Shown: in pieces, positions 37,250-46,857 of the stretch
Position numbering within the stretch: position 1 is the first letter of the stretch
Layout: every line of letters starts with the position of its first letter
NCBI RefSeq assembly: GCF_002846575.1
Contig: NZ_PJND01000007.1
Location: 1,302,001 to 1,366,000 of the forward strand
Reading direction: 5' to 3'
DNA: 64,000 nt
Source: Flavobacterium lindanitolerans
GTDB taxonomy: Bacteria; Bacteroidota; Bacteroidia; Flavobacteriales; Flavobacteriaceae
Notes under the pieces: generated by a model
Seen by the model: the letters and a program-made list of their open reading frames with translations, nothing else
What the model was told of the DNA's origin: nothing
The model's database searches: none
Translations under genes and position numbers: made by a program

Positions 37250-37276
37250 GATAGTAATAGGTTCATTTTTATAAGA

Positions 37277-37302
37277 ATACGGCAGATGCCGTATTTTTTT
37301 TT
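37277..37302 (+). terminator. Rho-independent terminator after the GSCFA gene
   Basis: ATACGGCA-GA-TGCCGTAT followed by a run of T. Confidence 0.85.
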
Positions 37303-37353
37303 GTTTGGAATAAAGGGAATTTTGGAATGTTAAACCTAAAAAAATAATTTATT

Positions 37354-37833
37354 ATGAAACCAACAACTTTACTTTCAAAAATGGCTATCGTTTTCTTTTT
37401 CTTTCTCGGAACGACAGCCTTCTCCCAAAATTTAGTTCCGGCAGAAAATCTGACTCCGGCACTTTTAAAACAAACATTTGAAAATGCGTATATCAAGGTT
37501 CTGGAAACTCAGGATGGCTTTATTAAGGTGCAGGATACGTATGATGTCTTTATTGATATCGACCCTTCAAAAAGATATGTTTGTTTTAGCAGTTCTTATT
37601 CTTTAGTGGCCGGCACTTCTCCAAAAGATGCCCTGGAATTGATGAATATGCTAAATACAGACATCATTCTGGTAAAGAGCTATTATATCGAAAAAAACAA
37701 TTCAATTAACTACATCGCCTATTTCTGGACAGAAAGAGGATTTAGTCCGCAGTCAATGGTTAGCGCTTTTAAGATGTATGTTTCGGCCTTGACACTTTCA
37801 CTTCAAAAAGACACCAAGAAGATTATAAAATAA
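37354..37833 (+). CDS. Secreted YbjN-like small protein
   Basis: A 159-residue protein with a clear signal peptide (ending TTAFSQ, ~24). The mature part has an alternating strand/helix pattern (LLKQTFENAYIKVLETQDGF; VFIDIDPSKRYVCFSSSYSL; a helix after NNSINYIAYFWTERG) that resembles the YbjN/type III secretion chaperone-like fold. No catalytic motif is seen. It is likely periplasmic. It is 60 nt upstream of a small lipoprotein gene. The family assignment is tentative. Confidence 0.7.
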   Translation: MKPTTLLSKMAIVFFFFLGTTAFSQNLVPAENLTPALLKQTFENAYIKVLETQDGFIKVQDTYDVFIDIDPSKRYVCFSSSYSLVAGTSPKDALELMNMLNTDIILVKSYYIEKNNSINYIAYFWTERGFSPQSMVSAFKMYVSALTLSLQKDTKKIIK

Positions 37834-37893
37834 AAGCTATAGCATCCCTTTAAAATCAAACAAATTTTAATAACTAACTTAAAACTTTTAACT

Positions 37894-38397
37894 ATGAAAA
37901 CATTAAAAACATTAGGAGCAATGTGTCTTTTGGCCACAATCTTATTTTCATGCAGTAGCGATGATAGCGGTGGAGGATCAAATTCAGGAGGATTTTCGCT
38001 AACAGCAAAAGTGAATGGAGCCAACTATTCCAATTCCAATTATTTTGACCCGATGGCGGTCATTACAAACAACATTCTGGTTATCCAAAGCAGCGATAAT
38101 GGTGGAAACTCAATTCAGATTCAGGTTATGAATTATAACGGAGTTGGAAGCTATACTTCAGGTAACAATAACCTGATGGCGGGATATATTAATTATCTTA
38201 AAGCAGGAGCTACATTAGGCCAGTTCAAGACTTTTACTTCGGTTAGAGGTGATGGTTTGGTAGAAATTACGGAAGTGACAGATACTTACGTAAAAGGAAC
38301 ATTTTCAGCGACTGCGCCAGAGAATGTCTCAAATTCTACAGAAAGTGTGGAGATTACAGAAGGAACATTCAAAGCTAAAATCCAGACGGCTCAATAA
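37894..38397 (+). CDS. Small lipoprotein (DUF6252-like)
   Basis: A 167-residue lipoprotein: signal sequence with lipobox ILFSC (C20), then an Asp/Ser/Gly linker (SSDDSGGGSNSGG) and a beta-rich domain (FSLTAKVNGANYSNSNYFDP; TYVKGTFSATAPEN; VEITEGTFKAKI). This layout is that of a Bacteroidota lipoprotein group of unknown function. The acidic residues after the Cys may act as a surface export signal. Its function is unknown. Confidence 0.8.
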   Translation: MKTLKTLGAMCLLATILFSCSSDDSGGGSNSGGFSLTAKVNGANYSNSNYFDPMAVITNNILVIQSSDNGGNSIQIQVMNYNGVGSYTSGNNNLMAGYINYLKAGATLGQFKTFTSVRGDGLVEITEVTDTYVKGTFSATAPENVSNSTESVEITEGTFKAKIQTAQ

Positions 38398-38603
38398 AAG
38401 TCTTGAATTTAAGAGTGGAAATACGGACTTGTAAAGTAATCCGCATTCACAGTCTAACACAACAATAAAAGTTGTTGACTTGTCCTTTTCAGGCCGCAGT
38501 GGGAAAATAGTTTTGTGCGCCTGGAAAGGACTTTTTTAATGAGGCAAGATTTTTTGTATTTTTAAAGAGCCCAAATCGTTTTTGTCTGTTATATCTTGAG
38601 ACT

Positions 38604-40568
38604 ATGCACTTAAAAACTAAATTTATTTTGGCAGTTTTCCTTCTGTTTGGAGCTATTTCCGGTTTCAGTCAAGCCAATAGGACAAAAATTAACAGTTTAA
38701 AAAAGCAGATTTATTCTAAAAGCAGTGTTTCCAAAGCGAAATCGCTGATTCTGCTTTCGGATGAATTGTCAAGTTCCAATCCCGAAAATTCACTTTTGTA
38801 TGCCCGGGAAGCGTTAAGAACTTCACAGGAAATCAAAAACGACAGTCTTATTTCGGTTAGCTATAACAGTATTGCCTTAAATTTTGAAGTTCGAAGCAAA
38901 CTGGATTCGGCACTTTTTTACCATAAAAAAGCCCTCGATATTCGTATCAAATTGAAAGACCGGATTGGAATGGCAGACACTTTCAACAATATCGGGATTT
39001 GTTTGGACCAGCAGGGAAAATTTCAGGAAGCATTGGAAAACTATTTCAAAGCCCTGAAAATATATGAAAGGAAAAAAGACAGTGAGAAAATAGCGATGAC
39101 CTATGTAAACATCGGAATCGTTTATAAAACCCAAAAAGAATACGAAAAATCGTTAGACTATTATAAAAAAGCTAACGCCATCTATGCCCGAAACAAATCA
39201 GAATTTGGTTTTGCGGCTACCTCAGGAAATATAGGTTCTGTTTTGATTGATTTTAAAAAGTTCAGAGAATCAATACGCTATTCGGAACTGGCAAAAGAAG
39301 GCTATCAAAAATTGGGTTATGATAGGTATGTGGCCTATCCGGTTTCTAATATTGCAATTGCTTACGATAGCCTGAAAGAATATGATAAGTCAGAAGTGTT
39401 TTATTTGCAGGCCATAAACCTGCATAAAAAATTTAAAAATGATTATGAAATAGGGAATATTTCGAATGCCTATTCCAGAAGTTTGAACAAGCAATCAAAA
39501 TTTAAGGAAAGTATTCGCATTTCTGAAGAAGCTTTGGGCTATATAAAAAAGGCAAAATTATTTCCTCTGGAAGTCAATGCTTTAAAAAATCTCGCCAATG
39601 CTTATGCGGGTATTGGAAACTATCTAAAAGCTTACGAACTGTCAAGTGCCTATTCCAAAGGCAGGGACGCTCTTTTTGAAGAAGAAAAAACCAAAGCCGT
39701 TTTTGAGTTGGAAACTCAGTATGAAACGGAAAAAAAGGAAAGGGAAATCCTGATACAAAGAGCGAGAATTGCAGAGAATGAGTTAAAAATTGAACGTAAA
39801 AACCTCATGATTCTGGCGGTTGTTTTTCTGTTGTTGCTTTCCGTTTTAATAGGTTGGCAGTTTTTCAACAGGCAGAAACTAAAAAACATACAGCTTCAAA
39901 AAGAAAATGAACTTAAAGATGCACTTTTAAAAATCGAAACCCAAAATAAATTACAGGAGCAAAGGCTTCGGATTTCAAGAGACCTGCACGATACTATTGG
40001 TGCACAGCTGACCTTTATTATTTCGTCAATAGACAATCTCAAATATGGCTTTCAGATTGAAGACGAAAGGCTGCAAAACCGATTGGCGGGAATCAGCGAA
40101 TTTACCAAAGAAACTATTTACGAACTTCGGGATACAATTTGGGCGATGAATATGAACCAGATAAACTTTGAAGATTTAAAATCAAGAATATCAAACTTTA
40201 TTGATAATGCCAAAATCTCTTCTATAGGAATTGATTTCCAATTTGTTTATTCTGATGCCGGTTTGTGTAAAAGGACATTTACATCTGTAGAAGGAATGAA
40301 TATTTACAGGATTATTCAGGAAACAATAAACAATTCCATAAAACATTCCGGAGCTGGAAAAATAGCAGTAACCATTGATGGAGATGAAGATAATCTGGTC
40401 ATAGAAGTAACAGACAACGGCAAAGGATTCAGTCCCGGGCTGAATAAGGAAGGAAACGGACTCAATAATATCCGAAAACGAGCCAAAGAAATTGGAGGTG
40501 AAATTGAACTTAATTCTAAACCGGGTGAGGGAACAGCCATGAAACTGTTTCTTCCCAACAACGCCTAA
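38604..40568 (+). CDS. TPR-containing sensor histidine kinase (HisKA_3 type)
   Basis: A 654-residue membrane sensor. A signal peptide (FSQANRTK) precedes about six TPR repeats in the periplasm (~60-330; e.g. DTFNNIGICLDQQGKFQEAL). A coiled coil, one membrane helix (~400-420), and a HisKA_3 dimerisation domain with RDLHDTIGAQL (phosphorylated His462) follow, ending in an HATPase domain (IQETINNSIKHS, VTDNGKGFSPG, GNGLNNIRKRAKEIGG). The response regulator gene follows 12 nt downstream. The signal sensed is unknown; periplasmic TPRs suggest a protein or peptide partner. Confidence 0.93.
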   Translation: MHLKTKFILAVFLLFGAISGFSQANRTKINSLKKQIYSKSSVSKAKSLILLSDELSSSNPENSLLYAREALRTSQEIKNDSLISVSYNSIALNFEVRSKLDSALFYHKKALDIRIKLKDRIGMADTFNNIGICLDQQGKFQEALENYFKALKIYERKKDSEKIAMTYVNIGIVYKTQKEYEKSLDYYKKANAIYARNKSEFGFAATSGNIGSVLIDFKKFRESIRYSELAKEGYQKLGYDRYVAYPVSNIAIAYDSLKEYDKSEVFYLQAINLHKKFKNDYEIGNISNAYSRSLNKQSKFKESIRISEEALGYIKKAKLFPLEVNALKNLANAYAGIGNYLKAYELSSAYSKGRDALFEEEKTKAVFELETQYETEKKEREILIQRARIAENELKIERKNLMILAVVFLLLLSVLIGWQFFNRQKLKNIQLQKENELKDALLKIETQNKLQEQRLRISRDLHDTIGAQLTFIISSIDNLKYGFQIEDERLQNRLAGISEFTKETIYELRDTIWAMNMNQINFEDLKSRISNFIDNAKISSIGIDFQFVYSDAGLCKRTFTSVEGMNIYRIIQETINNSIKHSGAGKIAVTIDGDEDNLVIEVTDNGKGFSPGLNKEGNGLNNIRKRAKEIGGEIELNSKPGEGTAMKLFLPNNA

Positions 40569-40580
40569 TCGAACAAAACC

Positions 40581-41228
40581 ATGTCCATCAAGATAGCTAT
40601 AGCAGACGATAATTACTTTTTGCAGAAAACCATTCTGGAGAAATTGTCTTTTTTTACCGAATTACAATGCCGGTTCACGGCACTTAACGGGAAAGAGTTG
40701 CTTGAAAAACTCGAAGCCAACCACAATATTGATTTGATATTGATGGATATAGAAATGCCTGAAATGGACGGTATAGAAGCAACAGAACGTGTGAAAAGCA
40801 AATATCCGCATATCAAAATTATCATGCTGACTGTTTTTGATAATGATGAAAACATTTTTAATGCCATTAAGGTTGGCGCAGACGGTTATTTGCTGAAAGA
40901 AGTAAATCCAAAAGATTTGTGTCAGGGCATTTTGGAAACCATGAATGGTGGTGCGGCAATGAATCCTTCAATTGCCCTAAAAACATTAAAACTGCTTCGG
41001 AATCCGATAGAATTTGAACGAAAATGCGTTGAAGAAGTCAAGCTCACGTCCCGAGAAATAGAAGTTTTAGAACAGCTTAGCAAAGGTTTGAATTATAATG
41101 TAATAGCAGACAATCTTATTCTTTCACCAGGCACGGTGAGAAAACATATCGAAAATATTTATGGCAAGCTTCAGGTGCACAACAAGATTGAAGCCATTGA
41201 AAAAGCCAAAAACAACAAGTTGATATAG
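40581..41228 (+). CDS. LuxR/NarL-family response regulator
   Basis: A 215-residue cytosolic regulator. The receiver domain has the acidic pair D9-D10 and phospho-acceptor D56 (LILMDIEMPEMDG), with a Lys in LLKEV. A C-terminal LuxR helix-turn-helix follows (LTSREIEVLEQLSKGLNYNV, SPGTVRKHIENIYGKLQVHN). It is the partner of the upstream TPR kinase. Its target genes are not evident. Confidence 0.95.
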   Translation: MSIKIAIADDNYFLQKTILEKLSFFTELQCRFTALNGKELLEKLEANHNIDLILMDIEMPEMDGIEATERVKSKYPHIKIIMLTVFDNDENIFNAIKVGADGYLLKEVNPKDLCQGILETMNGGAAMNPSIALKTLKLLRNPIEFERKCVEEVKLTSREIEVLEQLSKGLNYNVIADNLILSPGTVRKHIENIYGKLQVHNKIEAIEKAKNNKLI

Positions 41229-41281
41229 ACAAAATCTTTGCAGGACATTATTAAAATTCTGTAACTTTATAGAAAAAAGAA

Positions 41282-41893
41282 ATGCGAAGAATCCTCATCA
41301 TAGCCGGAATAGTAGTAGCCGTTATTTTAGCCTTTCGTTTTTGTGAATTCAAAAAAGATGACCGTTCCACAATAGAATATGACACCAATCTTATTCAGGA
41401 ACGAATTGTGAATGTAGGTAAGTTGATTGTTACAGAAGGACATTTTGCCGAAGTGCTTACCTATAAAGACCAGGAAAAATATTTAATGGACCTGATTTCT
41501 TTTGAGAAGAAGGCATTGGTTATTGTAAATGCAGATGTGACTGTGTCTTATGACCTGAGACAAATGAAATATGATATTGACGAGAAAAACAAAACGATAA
41601 CAATCAAATACATTCCTAAAGAAGAAATAAAAATAAATCCTGATATCAAGTTTTATGATATTAATCAGAGCCGTATGAATCCTTTTACAGGCGATGACTA
41701 CAATAAAATCAATAAGTCTGTAAAGGCCAATCTGGCCAAAAAAATAGAAAAATCATCTTTGAAAACAAATGCCCAGAACAGGCTGATTAGCGAGCTTTCC
41801 AAAATATTGATTACGACCAATTCAATGGGATGGACCCTACGCTATGACGGGCAGACTGTAAATGAAGAATCGATTGACAAAGTGTTGCTTTAG
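41282..41893 (+). CDS. DUF4230-domain membrane-anchored protein
   Basis: A 203-residue protein with an N-terminal membrane helix (~4-20) and a mostly alpha/beta soluble part: IVNVGKLIVTEGHFAEVLTY and KKALVIVNADVTVSYDL are characteristic of the DUF4230 family. It is probably anchored in the inner membrane facing the periplasm. It lies 53 nt after the response regulator gene and may be read through from it. The function is unknown. Confidence 0.85.
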   Translation: MRRILIIAGIVVAVILAFRFCEFKKDDRSTIEYDTNLIQERIVNVGKLIVTEGHFAEVLTYKDQEKYLMDLISFEKKALVIVNADVTVSYDLRQMKYDIDEKNKTITIKYIPKEEIKINPDIKFYDINQSRMNPFTGDDYNKINKSVKANLAKKIEKSSLKTNAQNRLISELSKILITTNSMGWTLRYDGQTVNEESIDKVLL

Positions 41894-41920
41894 CCAATCA
41901 ATTCCCTGTTTTTTTATAGA

Positions 41921-43678
41921 TTAAACGCTTTCGTTCTCAAAAATTAATTCCAAACCACCGGAAATTAAATGTGCTATTTCAGGACGGGTTTGTTTTAGTT
42001 TTTCGAGATAAATAAGCACTTCCTGTAAGAAATCGGTTTGATGGTTCTTGTCGAGTAATTCGGCAATTTCTACTGCCAAAAGCCAATCCTTAGGATGGTT
42101 TTCTTTTAGTATTTCAAAGGTTTTTTCAATAGTCATAAACGGTGTCTTCCCTTCACGCATATTTCTGACGTTCAGGTAAAGGCTTTCCAGCTCTTCTCTT
42201 TCCGTACTTTTTTTGGCCTTTATAGTTTTGCTTGAAGGCACATGGTTAACCAGGTTAAAACTTCTGACATCGGCTGGTCCGGAAAAAGCGGAAATTACTT
42301 TTTTGCCTACAGCCATATCATATATTCCCCATTCCGGTTGGAAAAGAACGGTGTCGTTATGGGTTACTGTACAATCTTTAAAACTAATCAGAATAATTTT
42401 TCCCTGAATATTTCTTGTGCCGGTAATAATTTCTCCCGTAACGGTAATATCACCCTGGAATTCGAGCGTAACACGTTCTCCTTCATAAATACCGTATGCT
42501 TTTAAATCTCTCGGACTCATGTCCTCAATAGCCAGATTGATTCCTTTGAGTTTGCCAATTGGGCTGCCAAAGCCTTCTGAATGATAGGATGTAGAATGTC
42601 CAACCAGTTCTTTTTCTCTGTAAGATAGGGCAGTTTCTCCCGTGGTTTGTACATAAACAGGTTTCCCTTCACTTTCAATAACGTTGGTAAATACGCCTGA
42701 AATCTGTATTCCTGTACTTAATTCAATCGTGCCTAAAGCTTTTGACTGTATTAATTTTTGAACACCTGAAAGTCCTCCGGTTCGTAGGGCCATAGTGTTG
42801 GCAAATTCTTCCAAAACCTGACTCAGGTGTGCGAAATCCGGAGTAACAAAAAGTTGCGGCTGCGGTTTTGTAATATCAAAACTTTGGAAAGCCGCCGTAA
42901 TATCATAAGGAATCTTTTTTACATTATCGGTCATACACCAGGTGCTTTCTCCAATTGAAGAAAGTAATCCGGCACCGTAAATTTTCGGATTATTGATGTC
43001 GCCTATCAATCCATATTCTACTGTCCACCAATGCAGGTTTCGGATAAGTGCCATTTCAGACAATTCACCCATATCGTTTTGAAGTTCGTCCACCTTTTTT
43101 TCAATAGCGTCGATTTCGTCCTGCGGTGTTCCTTCTGCCTCTTTTAGGATAGAAAGCAGTCGGATGGCTTCATACATTTCATAATCTCTGGAAGATGAGA
43201 TAGCCTTGCAGCCAATTTCGCCAAACCTTCTCAGGTATTCGGCATATTCCGGATTAGCAATAATGGGAGCATGGCCGGCACCTTCGTGGATAATATCCGG
43301 AGCAGGCGTATATTCAATATGTTCCAATTGTCGGATGTCGGAAGCAATTACCAAAACATTGTAGGCCTGGAATTCCATAAAAGCATTTGGCGGGATAAAT
43401 CCGTCAACAGCTACAGCCGCCCATCCTATTTCTTTAAGGATGCGGTTCATACCATACATATTTGGAATGTTTTCTATTTCCAAACCTGTTTTTTTCAATC
43501 CGTCCAAATATGAATTGTGTGCTACTTTTGAAAGATAATCCACATTTTTACGCATTACATAGCGCCATACAGCCTGATTGATAGGTGTATAGTCTTCATA
43601 ATCCTGCGGTTTTATAAATTGCTTTAAATGTTCAGGAAGTCTGTCAATTAATGGGTTGCTTTCAAAAGGTGCATTCAT
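41921..43678 (-). CDS. Aromatic amino acid hydroxylase (pterin-dependent) with long C-terminal extension
   Basis: A 585-residue enzyme. The biopterin-dependent hydroxylase core has the iron ligands H131 and H136 (IIHEGAGHAPI) and E221 (WWTVEYGL), as in phenylalanine-4-hydroxylase. The core ends near residue 330; bacterial PheH is ~260-300 residues. The extra ~250 residues are beta-rich (VTLEFQGDITVTGEIITGTR) and end with a helical segment. The start at 43678 (MNAPFESNPLIDRLP) is preferred; the upstream in-frame ATG adds 17 residues unlike the family. Such long forms occur in Bacteroidota. The substrate (Phe or Trp) is not determinable here. Confidence 0.88.
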   Translation of the reverse strand: MNAPFESNPLIDRLPEHLKQFIKPQDYEDYTPINQAVWRYVMRKNVDYLSKVAHNSYLDGLKKTGLEIENIPNMYGMNRILKEIGWAAVAVDGFIPPNAFMEFQAYNVLVIASDIRQLEHIEYTPAPDIIHEGAGHAPIIANPEYAEYLRRFGEIGCKAISSSRDYEMYEAIRLLSILKEAEGTPQDEIDAIEKKVDELQNDMGELSEMALIRNLHWWTVEYGLIGDINNPKIYGAGLLSSIGESTWCMTDNVKKIPYDITAAFQSFDITKPQPQLFVTPDFAHLSQVLEEFANTMALRTGGLSGVQKLIQSKALGTIELSTGIQISGVFTNVIESEGKPVYVQTTGETALSYREKELVGHSTSYHSEGFGSPIGKLKGINLAIEDMSPRDLKAYGIYEGERVTLEFQGDITVTGEIITGTRNIQGKIILISFKDCTVTHNDTVLFQPEWGIYDMAVGKKVISAFSGPADVRSFNLVNHVPSSKTIKAKKSTEREELESLYLNVRNMREGKTPFMTIEKTFEILKENHPKDWLLAVEIAELLDKNHQTDFLQEVLIYLEKLKQTRPEIAHLISGGLELIFENESV

Positions 43679-43790
43679 GTTTTCAAACGTTGTAGTTTTT
43701 GTAAAATTACAAATCTTTAGCAGAAACATGTCTTAAAAAATTTAAAAAATAGTCGAACACCTGTTGTTGTGAATAATCGAAAACCAGGCT

Positions 43791-43820
43791 ATAAAAAAAC
43801 CGCAAGAAATTGCGGTTTTT
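43791..43820 (-). terminator. Terminator downstream of the DUF4136 gene
   Basis: AAAAACCGCAA-GAAA-TTGCGGTTTTT hairpin. On the minus strand a T7 run follows, so it ends the 43832-44368 transcript. Confidence 0.82.
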
Positions 43821-43831
43821 AAATCGTATTA

Positions 43832-44368
43832 TTATTTCTTTCCGGGAGGATATTTCTCCAGGATTTTTTTGACAAATTCCTTGATGCGCTCATCTTTTTT
43901 GTTGATGTTCTGCGTCAGTACGCCTACGCCTTCACCTTGCCAAATCAGTTCTTTTTTTCGGGCATCAATCAGGTCTATATATAGGGTTCCTTCTGTTGTA
44001 GTAGAAACGGTAGTAGACCTGCCGCCCCACATCCATGGGTTCCAGCCCCATCCCCAACCATAGCCCCATCCGGCATTGAATTGGTTAACATCAACCTGCT
44101 GTCTTGACTTGGTAAAAATATTAACCAGAAGGTCCGGATTTTCGCTTTTTGTTATTCCTTTGGCAGTTAGTTCTGCATCAATTGCGTTCAGTATTCTTCT
44201 TTTATCAAGGTCAGAAATTTCAACTTTATCAATGCCTGATTTGAAAAAGGCAAATGATTTGTAGTTGGCAAAATCAACATTTTTGTCATAATCCGTAGCA
44301 ACATGTACCGATGAGCAGGATGCCAGCGCAAAAAGAAAGAGCAGGGGTAATAATTTAATTGTTTTCAT
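43832..44368 (-). CDS. DUF4136 lipoprotein
   Basis: A 178-residue lipoprotein with lipobox LASC at C18. The pattern VHVATDYDKNVDFANYKSFA matches the DUF4136 family of outer-membrane or periplasmic lipoproteins. A Trp/Gly-rich stretch (GWGYGWGWGWNPWMWGG) is followed by a TTTEGTLYIDLIDA strand and a C-terminal helix. The function is unknown. It is followed by a terminator and preceded by a small membrane-protein gene 32 nt upstream. Confidence 0.87.
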   Translation of the reverse strand: MKTIKLLPLLFLFALASCSSVHVATDYDKNVDFANYKSFAFFKSGIDKVEISDLDKRRILNAIDAELTAKGITKSENPDLLVNIFTKSRQQVDVNQFNAGWGYGWGWGWNPWMWGGRSTTVSTTTEGTLYIDLIDARKKELIWQGEGVGVLTQNINKKDERIKEFVKKILEKYPPGKK

Positions 44369-44400
44369 AGCAATTTGTTTAATATTTTATTGAGAATGAG

Positions 44401-44568
44401 TTATTTGTTCTTTTTCTTTTCTTGAAAACTTTTTATTGCAGCAGCAATGCTTAAAATTGCAGCGGCTGTCAGGACAACGATTTTTAATCGTACATTTTCA
44501 AAAAGCATCCCGAGAATAAAGAACCCAAGGCTCATAAACATTAATGAAATACTGTTTAGCGTTTTCAT
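44401..44568 (-). CDS. Small two-helix membrane protein (55 aa)
   Basis: An ORF of 55 codons begins at 44568 with MKTLNSISLMFMSLGFFILG and ends KSFQEKKKNK. It has two hydrophobic segments (~7-22 and 30-45) and a Lys-rich cytoplasmic tail. It lies in the short gap between hutU and the DUF4136 gene and is read in the same direction as both. No family is recognised; its small size makes it less certain than its neighbours. Confidence 0.55.
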   Translation of the reverse strand: MKTLNSISLMFMSLGFFILGMLFENVRLKIVVLTAAAILSIAAAIKSFQEKKKNK

Positions 44569-44586
44569 GATTGCTTAATGAAAATT

Positions 44587-46569
44587 TTAAAAATCCAAAA
44601 GGCTTTCGTCTACCTTATTTGGAAGCGTAACCTTTAATAACGGTTGTGCTTCCATTGCCCTTTTTATAGCAAAAATGGCACCGTCATTTCTGGCCCAGCT
44701 TCTTCTGGAAATCCCATTATTTACATCCCAGAAAAGCATGGATTCCAGGCGTCTGGAAGCTTCCTTTGAACCATCAAGAACCATACCAAAGCCACCGTTA
44801 ATAACCTCGCCCCAGCCAACGCCACCGCCATTATGGATAGAAACCCAGGTTGCGCCTCTGAAACTATCGCCAATGACATTATGGATAGCCATATCTGCAG
44901 TAAATCGGGAACCGTCATAAATGTTGGAAGTTTCTCTGTAAGGCGAATCTGTTCCGGAAACATCGTGGTGGTCGCGGCCTAATACCACATAGCCAATTTC
45001 TCCTTTGGCAATTGCCTGGTTAAAAGCTTCGGCAATCCTGATTCTTCCTTCGGCATCAGCATAAAGAATTCTGGCTTGTGAACCCACGACCAGTTTGTTT
45101 TCCTGAGCGCCTTTAATCCATTGGATATTATCCTGCATTTGCTGCTGGATTTCAACCGGAGCTGTTTTGGACATTTCTTCCAATATTTTTGAAGCTATTT
45201 CATCAGTTTTTTGCAAATCTTCAGGTTTTCCTGAGGTACAAACCCAACGGAAAGGTCCAAATCCGTAATCAAAGCACATTGGACCCATAATATCCTGTAC
45301 ATAGCTCGGATATTTGAAATCAATACCGTTTTCGGCCATTACATCTGCACCTGCACGCGAAGCTTCCAAAAGGAAAGCATTTCCGTAGTCAAAGAAATAA
45401 GTTCCTTTGGCTGTATGTTTGTTGATGGCGGCTGCATGTCGGCGTAATGTTTTCTGTACTTCGGCTTTGAATTTTTCAGGGTCATTGGCCATCAGTTCAT
45501 TCGATTCATCAAAAGTATATCCGGTAGGATAGTAGCCGCCAGCCCATGGATTATGTAATGAAGTCTGGTCTGAACCTAAATCGATATGCAGGTTTTCCTG
45601 GTCAAATCGCTCCCAGACATCAACAACATTTCCTAAATAGGCAATAGAAACTACTTCTTTATTTTCCAGAGCTTTTTTTACTCTCGGAACCAATTCGTCA
45701 ATATTTTCTATGATTTCATTTATCCATCCCTGTGAATGGCGTATGTGTGTGATTTTTGGATTGACTTCTGCGCAAACCGTAACACAACCCGCAATATTTC
45801 CGGCTTTTGGCTGTGCTCCGGACATTCCGCCTAATCCTGAAGTGACAAAAAGGTGTCCGCCAGGTGATTTTTTTATTTTTCGGAATCCGTTTAAAACAGT
45901 AATTGTTGTTCCGTGAACAATACCTTGCGGTCCAATATACATATAACTTCCTGCCGTCATTTGTCCGTATTGTGAAACTCCAAGGGCATTGAATTTTTCC
46001 CAATCATCCGGTTTGGAATAATTAGGAATAACCATTCCGTTAGTAATAACAACCCTTGGTGCTTCTTTGTGAGATGGAAATAATCCCATCGGATGGCCGG
46101 AATACATAACCAAAGTCTGCTCGTCGGTCATCTCAGAAAGGTATTTCATAGTTAGCAGGTATTGTGCCCAGTTTTGAAAAACGGCACCATTACCACCATA
46201 CGTAATTAATTCATGCGGATGTTGCGCCACAGCATAATCCAGGTTGTTTTGAATCATGAGCATAATCGCCTTTGCCTGTTCTGATTTTCCCGGATATTCT
46301 GAAATCGGCCGGGCATACATTCTGTAGTCCGGGCGTAAACGATACATGTAAATTCGGCCATAGGTCTCCAATTCATCTCTGAATTCTTTGGCCAAAACCT
46401 CATGATGTTTCGCATCAAAATAACGCAAGGCATTGCGGACAGCTAATTTTTTTTCCTCAGCAGAAAGAATTTCTTTTCTTTTTGGCGCATGATTTATATC
46501 GGTTTCGTATGGCTTTGGTTGCGGCAAAACCGATGGAATGCCTTGTTGTATTTGTTCTTGGAAAGTCAT
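44587..46569 (-). CDS. hutU: Urocanate hydratase
   Basis: A 660-residue enzyme that converts urocanate to imidazolone propionate in histidine breakdown. Motifs include YGGNGAVFQNWAQYLL, YSGHPMGLFPSH, GGLGGMSGAQPKAG and the NAD region GPMCFDYGFGPFRWVCTSG, with WVSIHNGGGVGWGEV near the C-terminus. It is longer than proteobacterial HutU (~556) but matches Bacteroidota forms. No other hut gene is in the window, so the pathway genes lie elsewhere. The downstream small membrane-protein gene is only 18 nt away. Confidence 0.95.
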   Translation of the reverse strand: MTFQEQIQQGIPSVLPQPKPYETDINHAPKRKEILSAEEKKLAVRNALRYFDAKHHEVLAKEFRDELETYGRIYMYRLRPDYRMYARPISEYPGKSEQAKAIMLMIQNNLDYAVAQHPHELITYGGNGAVFQNWAQYLLTMKYLSEMTDEQTLVMYSGHPMGLFPSHKEAPRVVITNGMVIPNYSKPDDWEKFNALGVSQYGQMTAGSYMYIGPQGIVHGTTITVLNGFRKIKKSPGGHLFVTSGLGGMSGAQPKAGNIAGCVTVCAEVNPKITHIRHSQGWINEIIENIDELVPRVKKALENKEVVSIAYLGNVVDVWERFDQENLHIDLGSDQTSLHNPWAGGYYPTGYTFDESNELMANDPEKFKAEVQKTLRRHAAAINKHTAKGTYFFDYGNAFLLEASRAGADVMAENGIDFKYPSYVQDIMGPMCFDYGFGPFRWVCTSGKPEDLQKTDEIASKILEEMSKTAPVEIQQQMQDNIQWIKGAQENKLVVGSQARILYADAEGRIRIAEAFNQAIAKGEIGYVVLGRDHHDVSGTDSPYRETSNIYDGSRFTADMAIHNVIGDSFRGATWVSIHNGGGVGWGEVINGGFGMVLDGSKEASRRLESMLFWDVNNGISRRSWARNDGAIFAIKRAMEAQPLLKVTLPNKVDESLLDF

Positions 46570-46652
46570 TTTAGTTGTTAATTTCAGGGCTGTCTTTTGG
46601 CCCGTTAGTATATATGATTCTAATTCGTTTTTTCGCAGGATAATAAGGTTAC

Positions 46653-46829
46653 CTATTTTTTATTCAGCCCTGTTTTTTTATCGAACCCGTAAGGACAGTG
46701 CCGGCATCCGCTCTTGCAACAGTAACCCCTTTTTAAATGGTGTTTTTCTGTAAAGCACTTGTAACCTTCGGGCGTATAATAAAAATCTTCGCCTTCTTTT
46801 AATTTATTTTCATTATTTTGCTCATTCAT
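46653..46829 (-). CDS. Cys-rich microprotein (DUF5522)
   Basis: A 58-residue ORF from MNEQNNENKL at 46829. It carries YYTPEGYKCFTEKHHLKRGY followed by CCKSGCRHCPYGF. Five Cys (C25, C37, C38, C42, C45) and three nearby His suggest a small zinc- or iron-sulfur-binding protein. The motif matches the DUF5522 family, which is widespread in Bacteroidota and usually has no known function. It is read in the same direction as hutU, with 83 nt between them. Confidence 0.85.
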   Translation of the reverse strand: MNEQNNENKLKEGEDFYYTPEGYKCFTEKHHLKRGYCCKSGCRHCPYGFDKKTGLNKK

Positions 46830-46857
46830 AAATACAAATTTATAAACTTTATAATGA

